Assembly: GCA_945861635.1 (NCBI GenBank)
Contig: CAMAWH010000029.1
Location: 1 to 61,063, forward strand
Length of the DNA stretch: 61,063 bases
Direction of reading: 5' to 3'
Origin: Klebsiella pneumoniae
Lineage (GTDB): Bacteria > Myxococcota_A > UBA796 > SXON01
Made by a program: the position numbers and the translations under genes. The notes beneath the pieces were generated by a model. That model ran no database searches and was not told the origin of the DNA. It saw nothing but the letters and a program-made list of their open reading frames with translations. Shown here one piece after another: positions 24,682 to 32,231 of the stretch. Each line of letters starts with the position of its first letter. Within the stretch, counting starts at the first letter, position 1.

Positions 24682-25451
24682 CTACCGTCGCCTACGACTA
24701 TCCCTACCGGCTGAAACTGACGCACCCGGAAATGGCGGAGCTGCGTCTGGAGCGCAAGGGGCGAACGATACTTTTCGACCCTGTGAGCCAACCCAAATCC
24801 GACGACATCGTCATTCTCACGGGTCCAAACCCGACGCGGTTGAGCGGTACGTTGGCGGCGATTCGGGCAGGTGTGAAGCCGACGATTGTCGCACCGGAGC
24901 CGCTGTTCGACTGGCTGGCAACCATGGGTGCGGTGGAAGGCGGCGGTCCTGGTCGCGTCATTGACGACGTGAAGATTGATGCGCTGAACTACCCGGCCCT
25001 CGCGTCGGCGCGGCCGCTCACTCACTTTCTGCAAGCGTCGTTGCATGCAGCCCGGCCGCGGGCGACGCTCCGACGCTTCGCCCAGCAGGTCCGCCTCCCC
25101 AGTTGCGATCCGCACGTCGTCGAACTCTCCTTCCCGGATGGCACGCGCCTGGTGCATCTGGACCTGTCCCTGAATTCCACGACGGACGAGCCGTGGGTGA
25201 CCAAGGCCGCCTCGCGCTTTGGGAACCCAAATTGGACGCTCGTGGGTGCGAGTTGGGGGGAGAGCGCCGCCGTAGCCACCTGGTTGCCCAGGTTTGGCCC
25301 CAATCGTGTCCTGGTCGTTGAGTTGGTGAACGGGGAGCGGAAGGAACTGGGGTTGCCGACAGAGCTCGTGACACCGCTGCGAGACCGTCTGGTGACGGCG
25401 GGGATCGAAGCGCACGTCTTCGCGACGCAGGCGTCGTACCGGTTCGAATGA
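24645..25451 (+). CDS. Metallo-beta-lactamase-fold-like protein lacking metal ligands
   Basis: About 268 residues if the GTG at 24645, inside the 3' end of rocD, is the start; no ATG is available before TVAYDYPYRLKL. The segment ELRLERKGRTILFDP, then DDIVILTGPNPTRLSGTLAA, parallels the UlaG-like pattern ILFDP-x-DDIVLLTH-x-H-x-DHLSG, but the metal-binding HxHxDH is replaced by GPNPTR. A WTLVGASWGESAAV segment follows. It would therefore keep the fold without hydrolase metals. It overlaps the metallophosphoesterase start by 4 bp. Function unknown. Confidence 0.6.
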   Translation: MGSGPDHRGAIIATVAYDYPYRLKLTHPEMAELRLERKGRTILFDPVSQPKSDDIVILTGPNPTRLSGTLAAIRAGVKPTIVAPEPLFDWLATMGAVEGGGPGRVIDDVKIDALNYPALASARPLTHFLQASLHAARPRATLRRFAQQVRLPSCDPHVVELSFPDGTRLVHLDLSLNSTTDEPWVTKAASRFGNPNWTLVGASWGESAAVATWLPRFGPNRVLVVELVNGERKELGLPTELVTPLRDRLVTAGIEAHVFATQASYRFE

Positions 25452-26311
25452 GCCCGCTGGCGGCGTATCGCTACGCGCGCGGAATTGCACGCGGTGTACG
25501 CCGGGGAGAAGTCTTTCCGGCTGCGGGACGAGTGGCGCCGGTGGCTGCGCCGGGCGGGTCGCGCGTGGTGTCGTCGGTCGGCGGAATGGGGATGGATGTG
25601 ATCGAGCAGACCGAACACGTGGTGCCCGTCGTTGGATTGGAACGCCCGGTGCGCATTGTCCAACTGAGTGATGTTCATATCCGCGGGATCGAACCGAGGC
25701 TGGAACGCCTGTGTGCGGTGTTGCGTACCCTCACCCCGGATCTGGTGGTGCTCACGGGAGATGTCGTCACGCGTGGGTGGACGAGAGAGGCGGCGGACCT
25801 GTTCTTGTCTGCGTTGCCGCCGGCGCCGTTGGGTCGCTTCGCGATTATGGGAAACTGGGAGTATTGGGGCGGGGCTCCTCCAGAGACGTGGCGTTGGGTG
25901 GTCGAAAAGCATGGAATTCCGCTGCTGGTCAATGCGTCGGTGGACCTCGGTGTGGTGCAACTCGTGGGTACCGATGACCTGTTGGCGGGGGAGCCGGATG
26001 TGGCGGGTTCGTTTGCGGGTGTCGATCCTGCACGACCGACGGTGGTGTTGACGCATTCTCCGGGGTTGTTTCCACAGTTGGCACGGCCGGGGGTGGCGGT
26101 GGTTTTGGCGGGACACACCCATGGTGGGCAGGTGCGATTACCGGCGATCGGGCCGTTTTTTCTGCCGCGCGCCAGCGGCGTCTACCCGTGGGCATGGTAC
26201 GAGCAGGACGGAACGTGGATGTTTGTGAGTCGTGGACTTGGGTGGTCGGTCGCGCCGGTGCGGTGGCGGTGCCCTCCGGAGATTGCGTGGGTGGAGCTCG
26301 TGCCGCGGTAG
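25448..26311 (+). CDS. Calcineurin-like metallophosphoesterase (YaeI type)
   Basis: A 287-residue protein with all five metal-site blocks: QLSDVHIRG, VVLTGDVVTRG, IMGNWEYWGG (NHD replaced by NWE), VVLTHSPG and VLAGHTHGGQVRLP. The last block with the PFFLP that follows is typical of the YaeI/YkuE group, which act on lipid phosphodiesters such as UDP-diacylglucosamine analogues. The usual NHD catalytic His is Trp here, which is also seen in this subgroup's NWD/NWE variants. The N-terminal 60 residues are basic and Ala/Gly-rich, possibly an export or membrane segment. It is coupled to the preceding gene. Confidence 0.88.
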   Translation: MSPLAAYRYARGIARGVRRGEVFPAAGRVAPVAAPGGSRVVSSVGGMGMDVIEQTEHVVPVVGLERPVRIVQLSDVHIRGIEPRLERLCAVLRTLTPDLVVLTGDVVTRGWTREAADLFLSALPPAPLGRFAIMGNWEYWGGAPPETWRWVVEKHGIPLLVNASVDLGVVQLVGTDDLLAGEPDVAGSFAGVDPARPTVVLTHSPGLFPQLARPGVAVVLAGHTHGGQVRLPAIGPFFLPRASGVYPWAWYEQDGTWMFVSRGLGWSVAPVRWRCPPEIAWVELVPR

Positions 26312-26453
26312 GGGTGGACTCGGACCACTCCCACCGGCAAGGCGTGCCACGGCCATCCGCGCGCAACCGCCCCCGCGTCGTGGATCTGGCTCCCTGAACC
26401 GCGTATTCTGGCACGACGGACACCGCTGCAGCGGCGAATACGTGAACACCAGC

Positions 26454-27683
26454 TCAAGGCGTGGTGGTACTGTGATCGGGGGTCTCGGCCAAGATGTTCG
26501 ACGCGCGGAGCGCGGTGTCGAGCAGCAATGCTGCCCGTCGGTGCCCGAGCGTCGAAGGATGGACCGGATCGAGCGTGACGTAGGCATCCCGCAGGTACAG
26601 CGCACCCGGATCGTCCACCTGAAACGCGGGAGTGAGATCCACGAACGGCACATTCCGTGACCCGGCCCACTCCTGCAGCCGGGACTGGGGTGCGAGATTC
26701 GTCGCGTTGGCGGCCAAGGGAACGCCGATGCCCTCGCGGTACATCGCGAGCGCCGCCACGCTGAGCTGCACCTCGAGCGGAAACACCGCGATCACCACGG
26801 GAACTCCGCAATGGGCCCCGGCGGCAAGCGTCTGGTCGAGGATGCCGAGGCTCGACGCCCAGGCGAGTTCGAGTTCGTCGGTCGGCTCTTCCAGCGGTAC
26901 GAAGCGGTACCCGGGGCTGTCGTCGAGGTCCAGGATGTGCACCGCGTAGAGCACGCTCTTGAGGGTCTGGAATCCGGCGGTGTAGGCGTAGGAACCACGG
27001 AGTGTTCCACCCCAGCCGGCCGGGTCGGCAGGACCGCGCGCGCCGGGCATCGGACGATCCTCCATGACTTCGGGCGGGTAGACGAGGATGTCGTTGAGCA
27101 CCAGACTCACAAGGATGAGATCCGGGTCCACGCTGGCGCAAAGGCGCTTGGATGCATGGAAGTAGTAGGGGAGACCGGCGCCGGGCAGACCGGCGTTGAT
27201 GACCTCGATTCGCGACCCGTTGCCCCGGCTCAGGCTGGCGGCCAACAGTGACGGAAATGCCCGCTCCTCGGGCACCCCGAACCCGAAGGTCACCGAGTCC
27301 CCGATGGCGAGTACCCGCGTGGTCCCGGGGGGCTTCGCCAACGCGAAACTCGGCCCGCGAAAACCGTGTTCGTTGACCCTGACGCCGCCCCCGAGGAAAT
27401 GGGGATTCTCCGCGCCAGGTATGAGTTCGGTCATCTGGCCGGGCGACAGGGACACCCGCGTGAACGCAGCGGCGTTCATCGTGCCTACGCTGCCGGGTCG
27501 CGCCGCCCGCAAGTAAAGTTCGAGCCCGCCGATCGGGACCATGGCGGACAGGAACACCACCACAAGCCGGAGCCCGATGCGTCGGACTCCGCTCGGGGCG
27601 CGAGCGATCGGGTCGGCGGACGCGAACGCACCCCTTCGGATCCAACTGCGCTTGAACGCTTCCAGCATGTCGCCAGTGTCCAT
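26454..27683 (-). CDS. Membrane-anchored SGNH/GDSL-type hydrolase
   Basis: A 409-residue protein. An N-terminal transmembrane anchor (LRLVVVFLSAMVPIGGLELYL) is followed by an SGNH esterase domain: block I AIGDSVTFGFGVPEE (nucleophile Ser), block III-like VSLVLNDILVYP (oxyanion Asn) and the catalytic pair in DPVHPSTLGHR. This class removes or adds acyl groups on cell-surface glycans or lipids. There is a possible upstream start 51 bases earlier and a downstream ATG (MLEAFKRSW). No operon partner on this strand; convergent with the metallophosphoesterase across 142 bp without recognisable features. Confidence 0.85.
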   Translation of the reverse strand: MDTGDMLEAFKRSWIRRGAFASADPIARAPSGVRRIGLRLVVVFLSAMVPIGGLELYLRAARPGSVGTMNAAAFTRVSLSPGQMTELIPGAENPHFLGGGVRVNEHGFRGPSFALAKPPGTTRVLAIGDSVTFGFGVPEERAFPSLLAASLSRGNGSRIEVINAGLPGAGLPYYFHASKRLCASVDPDLILVSLVLNDILVYPPEVMEDRPMPGARGPADPAGWGGTLRGSYAYTAGFQTLKSVLYAVHILDLDDSPGYRFVPLEEPTDELELAWASSLGILDQTLAAGAHCGVPVVIAVFPLEVQLSVAALAMYREGIGVPLAANATNLAPQSRLQEWAGSRNVPFVDLTPAFQVDDPGALYLRDAYVTLDPVHPSTLGHRRAALLLDTALRASNILAETPDHSTTTP

Positions 27684-27789
27684 GCCCGCGACCGTGACGT
27701 CAAGCCGGGCCCGTCTGGGGTTACCCCAGGGCAAGGCTGGAAGCGACTAACCTTCCCGATTGGCGATGACTGCGGTAGAATGCGCCGAG

Positions 27790-30700
27790 ATGCGCTCCTC
27801 CTCCCCGCTTGCCCTCCCCCTCTTCATTCTTTCGGCGTGCAGCGAGACGGGCGTCGCGGTCCACATGAACGCCCCGGACGCAGCCATCACCGTTCCAGCC
27901 GACGGCGCGCAGGTCGATGAGGGAGTTCCCCTTGCGTTCGCCGCCTCCGTGGGCGATCGCGAAACGGCAACGGAAGACCTGGCGATCTTCTGGTCATTGG
28001 AGGACGGTTCGAGCCTCACGGGAGACGCGTCGGTCACGGGTGATACCGTATCGCTCTACGTTGCGGAGGGTCTCGCCGCGGGAGACCACACGGTGTCTCT
28101 GGTCGTAACGGATGCCGATGCCGGGACCGCTACCGACAGCATCGCCCTGCACGTCCTGGCAAACACGGCGCCTTCGCTGACGTTCGGCGGACCAGAAGAC
28201 GGCGCCGTTGTTCCCGAAGGGCAGCCCGTCGCGGTGGATCTGCTCGTCGCGGATGACGGAGAGGATGACATCACCGCAGTTGCGCTCGAATGGCCGGGAG
28301 GCGAGTCGAGTTGGCCGACAGCTCCCACCAGTGACGGGCACGCAAGCTTTTACCTCGAAGCGCTGGGGCTTGGGGACACGGTCCTCACCGTCATCGCCAC
28401 CGACACGCTCGGCGCCAGCACGTCCGCGAGCGTGATTCTGACCGTCGTTCCGCGTGACGCCGACGGGGACGGGCACGATGCTTCCGCGTGGGGCGGGGAG
28501 GATTGTGACGACGCGGAGTCCGCCGTCCACCCCGACGCCACCGAGATGTGCAATGGCGCGGACGACGATTGTGACGGGGCGACGGACGAGGATGACGCGG
28601 CCGACGCGCTCCCGTTCTACGCCGACGCCGACGAAGACAGCTTTGGCGACGCCGGCGCGCCGCACGCCGCATGCGCACTTCCCGCGGGCCACGTCACCGA
28701 CGCGACGGATTGCGATGACGCGGATGCCACGATTCATCCCTCTGCCACGGAGTTCTGCAACGGCGCCGACGACGACTGTGATGGCACGATCGACGAGGAT
28801 GAAGCAGCCGATGCCCTGACTTGGTATGCGGACTCGGACGTCGACGCCTTTGGCGATCCAGGGGCTACGACGCTGGCGTGCACCGTTCCCCTTGGGTTCG
28901 TTGGCGATGCGACGGACTGCGATGATGCGGTGGCGAGTACCTACCCCGGGGCCGACGAAACCTGCAACGGGGCCGACGACAACTGCGATGGGACGACCGA
29001 CGAAACGACAGCGGTGGACGCCCTCACATGGTACGCGGACGCGGACGCCGACACCTACGGCGACGCAGCGAACGCCACGCCCGCGTGCAGTGAGCCCGCG
29101 GGATACACGAGTGATAACGCCGATTGTGACGACGCGGACGCCGATGTGAGTCCGGCAGATACAGAGTTGTGCAATGGCATCGATGACGATTGTGACGCCG
29201 TGACGGACGAGGACGACGCGGCCGACGCCCCGACGTGGTACGCGGACGCCGACGGTGACAGCTACGGAGATGCGGTTGCCACGGACGTAGCGTGCGATGC
29301 ACCTGCCGACTACGTTTCCGACGACGACGATTGTGACGATGAGGACGCCACCGTGCATCCCGGTGCCATCGAGACCTGTGACGCCGCCAACGAGGACGAG
29401 GACTGCAATGGCCTTGCGGACGACGACGATTCGGCGGCCGGCGGCGCCTCGACCTGGTATGTCGACGAGGATGCGGATGGCTACGGCGGAACCGCCTCGA
29501 CCGCCGCATGCGACCAACCCCTTGGGTACGTCGCGTCCTCGACCGACTGTGACGACGGCGCGCTTGCCGTACACCCCGGCGCGTCAGAGTCGTGCAACAG
29601 CATCGACGACGACTGTGACACGCTCGTCGACGACGATGACACCGTCACCGGCGGCACGATCTGGTATCAGGACGCCGACAGTGACGGGTACGGCGGCACG
29701 GTTACCAGCGCGGCGTGTGCTGCACCCCTTGGGTACGTGAACAACGACGACGACTGTGACGACACGCGCGGCGCGGCAAGCCCCGCCGCCTCGGAGGCCT
29801 GCGCGACGGTGTACGACGACAACTGCGATGGTACGGCCGACGAGGCCGGTGCGGTCGGTTGTGCCACCTACTACGCGGATGGTGACAGTGACGCCTGGGG
29901 CTCCAGTTCCGGCGCGTGCCTCTGCGCCGCTACCGCGGCGTACCCGGTCGAGAACGACGACGACTGTGATGACACGGATGACGCCATCCACCCGGACGCG
30001 GAAGATGTGTGTGAGGACGGCGTGGACGACGACTGTGATGGCGTGGATTCCGCCTGTGCGATCGAGGGCGCCGTTGATCTTGGGGCGTATGACGCCAAGT
30101 TCTTGCCGCCCGAGCGCTATGCCTATGCGGGCCAGCTGGTAGCCGCGGTCGGCGACCTCAACGATGACGGCACCGACGACCTCGGTATCGGCAGTTGGTA
30201 CCGGGTCAGCTCCACGGGTACGCTCTGGCTGCTTTTCTCCCACACTTCGGGAACGAACGAGCTCAACACGGCCGATGTGTGGATCAACGGGACGAGCTCC
30301 GGCGACTCGTTCTCCCACAGTGCCTCGGGCGGGCAGGACGTGAACAATGATGGTGTGGAGGATGTCATCGTCGGTGCCTCTGCCTCCGACGTTGGGGGTA
30401 CCTCCTCGGGGGCGGCCTACGTGTTTTACGGTGAGCCTACCAACGCGATCCTGACCGCGGGCACGGACTCGGACCACATCTTCGAGGGGTCGTCTTCCTC
30501 CGACTACCTTGGGTTTGCGGTTGCAATCGTCGGCGATATGGACGGGGACGCCTACGCGGAAGTGGCGATGGGCGCGTACTTGCAGGACTCGGGCGGGTCG
30601 TCCGCGGGCGCGGCGTATGTCTACTACGGCCCGCTCACCGGTACGCACACGGGGGCGGATGTGAGTGGGGCGGACGCACGACTCATCGGGGAGGATGGCT

Positions 30701-31422
30701 CGGACTACTTCGGATACAGTGTGGACGACGCCGGGGACGTCGATGGGGACGGCAACAACGACATCATCGTCGGGGCGATGTACGAGGATGCCGGTGGTGC
30801 CTCTGCCGGAGCGGCCTATGTCTTCACGGGCGGGCCCACCGGCGTCGTGGATGCCAGCACCGCGGACCTGAAGCTTTTGGGAGAGTCGTCCTCCGACGCA
30901 GCGGGCAACGCGGTTTCAGGGGCGGGTGACACCGATGGCGATGGCTATGCGGACGTCGTGATCGGGGCCTACAAGAACAACGACGGGGGTACGGACGCGG
31001 GGGCTCTCTACGTCGTCACCGGGAACCGAACGGGGACGCACTCCCTCGCGACGGTGGGCGTGGAGCGGTACGGCACGACGGCAAACGATTACCTCGGGTG
31101 GTCGCTGGACGCGGGCACCGACATCGATGCCGACGGCTACACGGATCTCGTCGCCGGGGCGTACGGCCACGACGCAACGGGGTCCGCGGCCGGGGCGGCC
31201 TATGTGTACTACGGGCCGCTGGCGGCGGGTTCAGCGAGCGTCTCCGGTGCGGACGCGGCGCTTTACGGAGAGGATGCCAGTGACTATGCGGGATATTCGG
31301 TGGCCATGGCGGGTGATGCCAATGACGACGGGTTTGCGGACCTGTTGATTGGCGCGATGTACGAGGACGAGGTCGGCTACTACGCGGGCGCGGCGTATCT
31401 TTTGTATGGCGGTGCTCGGTAA
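27790..31422 (+). CDS. Giant MopE-repeat/FG-GAP lipoprotein
   Basis: A 1210-residue protein. It has signal peptide MRSSSPLALPLFILSAC with a lipobox Cys, then two Ig/cadherin-like segments (to about residue 220). About eight MopE-type units of roughly 48 residues follow (pattern WYADxDxDxYGD, AC-x-PxGYV, DCDDxDAxxHPxAxExCNGxDDDCDG). Seven FG-GAP repeats (GDVDGDGNNDIIVG and similar) then probably form a beta-propeller. The Asp-rich turns suggest many bound calcium ions and each unit carries Cys pairs. MopE itself is a copper-binding outer-membrane protein of Methylococcus; metal binding here is not shown. Probably displayed on the outer surface. Confidence 0.9.
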   Translation: MRSSSPLALPLFILSACSETGVAVHMNAPDAAITVPADGAQVDEGVPLAFAASVGDRETATEDLAIFWSLEDGSSLTGDASVTGDTVSLYVAEGLAAGDHTVSLVVTDADAGTATDSIALHVLANTAPSLTFGGPEDGAVVPEGQPVAVDLLVADDGEDDITAVALEWPGGESSWPTAPTSDGHASFYLEALGLGDTVLTVIATDTLGASTSASVILTVVPRDADGDGHDASAWGGEDCDDAESAVHPDATEMCNGADDDCDGATDEDDAADALPFYADADEDSFGDAGAPHAACALPAGHVTDATDCDDADATIHPSATEFCNGADDDCDGTIDEDEAADALTWYADSDVDAFGDPGATTLACTVPLGFVGDATDCDDAVASTYPGADETCNGADDNCDGTTDETTAVDALTWYADADADTYGDAANATPACSEPAGYTSDNADCDDADADVSPADTELCNGIDDDCDAVTDEDDAADAPTWYADADGDSYGDAVATDVACDAPADYVSDDDDCDDEDATVHPGAIETCDAANEDEDCNGLADDDDSAAGGASTWYVDEDADGYGGTASTAACDQPLGYVASSTDCDDGALAVHPGASESCNSIDDDCDTLVDDDDTVTGGTIWYQDADSDGYGGTVTSAACAAPLGYVNNDDDCDDTRGAASPAASEACATVYDDNCDGTADEAGAVGCATYYADGDSDAWGSSSGACLCAATAAYPVENDDDCDDTDDAIHPDAEDVCEDGVDDDCDGVDSACAIEGAVDLGAYDAKFLPPERYAYAGQLVAAVGDLNDDGTDDLGIGSWYRVSSTGTLWLLFSHTSGTNELNTADVWINGTSSGDSFSHSASGGQDVNNDGVEDVIVGASASDVGGTSSGAAYVFYGEPTNAILTAGTDSDHIFEGSSSSDYLGFAVAIVGDMDGDAYAEVAMGAYLQDSGGSSAGAAYVYYGPLTGTHTGADVSGADARLIGEDGSDYFGYSVDDAGDVDGDGNNDIIVGAMYEDAGGASAGAAYVFTGGPTGVVDASTADLKLLGESSSDAAGNAVSGAGDTDGDGYADVVIGAYKNNDGGTDAGALYVVTGNRTGTHSLATVGVERYGTTANDYLGWSLDAGTDIDADGYTDLVAGAYGHDATGSAAGAAYVYYGPLAAGSASVSGADAALYGEDASDYAGYSVAMAGDANDDGFADLLIGAMYEDEVGYYAGAAYLLYGGAR

Positions 31423-31482
31423 TTTGCCGTAGCGCGAATCGGGCCGCCGCGCGGCGGGCGACCGGCTACGTTGCGCGCCACC

Positions 31483-31692
31483 ATGACGACACCCGCGCTC
31501 CCGGTTGAACGCACGTACGCGGCAATGCGGGCGTGGGTGCTGCGCATCGATCCCGAGCTTGTCGCCGCATCGGACGAAGTGGATCGTTCCCTGACGGAGG
31601 ATACCCTCCGGCTGTCGTTGCGCGCCCGCCTCGACCGGGCCAGCGCAACCGCGGCATGGATCGACAGGTTCCGCCATGCCTCGACCCGATGA
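31483..31692 (+). CDS. Small partner protein of a nucleotidyltransferase
   Basis: A 69-residue protein, MTTPALPVERTYAAMRAW..., whose 3' end overlaps the nucleotidyltransferase start by 17 bp. It is helical and charged (DEVDRSLTEDTLRLSLRARLDR) with no signal. Small coupled genes before AbiEii/MNT-type nucleotidyltransferases often encode the antitoxin or a HEPN-like partner; no RxxxxH HEPN motif is visible here. It is called on coupling and codon usage rather than family recognition. Confidence 0.6.
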   Translation: MTTPALPVERTYAAMRAWVLRIDPELVAASDEVDRSLTEDTLRLSLRARLDRASATAAWIDRFRHASTR

Positions 31693-32188
31693 TGCGGACA
31701 TCGGCGCGCTCATCGAGCGGCTGACCGCCGAGGGTGTTGCGTTCATCGTCGTCGGCGGCGCTGCGGCCGCGCTCCACGGGGCGCCCCTCCCGACGCGCGA
31801 CCTCGATGTCGTGCCTGAGTGCAGCGCCGACAATCTCGATCGCCTCGCAGGTGCGCTCGTCCGCCTCGACGCGATCTACCGCGAGCCCGGCGCGCGCCAA
31901 CTACGGCCGACGCGCGCCCAGCTTGAGAGTCGCGGCCAACTCCTCCTGCGCACGAGTCTGGGCCCGCTGGATGTGCTGTTGCGACTGCACGGCGGCGAGG
32001 ACTACGGGGCGCTCTTCCCGGACACCATCCGCGCGGCGGGCGCGGGCCTCGTCGTGCGCCTGCTCGACCTGCCGCGACTCATCGCGATCAAGACCACAGC
32101 GGGCAGAGCAAAGGATCGCATGGCAGTGCCGCTGCTGCTGGACCTGCTGCGCGCCCGCGAGGCGTCCGAAAGCAAGGGGAGGAAGTAG
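31676..32188 (+). CDS. Nucleotidyltransferase-fold protein (AbiEii/MNT-like)
   Basis: A 170-residue protein. The core pol-beta fold shows VVGGAAAALHGAPLPTRDLDVVP, that is the GG helix-turn followed by the metal-binding D-x-D pair, then PLDVLLRLHGG as the third acidic strand and LLDLPRLIAIKTTAGRAKDR, typical of the AbiEii-like family. Members transfer nucleotides to tRNA or protein and many are toxins or abortive-infection effectors. It is coupled to a 69-residue gene and lies between two giant MopE genes, an accessory position. A toxin-antitoxin role is an inference. Confidence 0.82.
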   Translation: MPRPDDADIGALIERLTAEGVAFIVVGGAAAALHGAPLPTRDLDVVPECSADNLDRLAGALVRLDAIYREPGARQLRPTRAQLESRGQLLLRTSLGPLDVLLRLHGGEDYGALFPDTIRAAGAGLVVRLLDLPRLIAIKTTAGRAKDRMAVPLLLDLLRAREASESKGRK

Positions 32189-32231
32189 AGGCATTTCCCG
32201 CCGGCGTCACGCATATGGCATCGTGCCGCGC

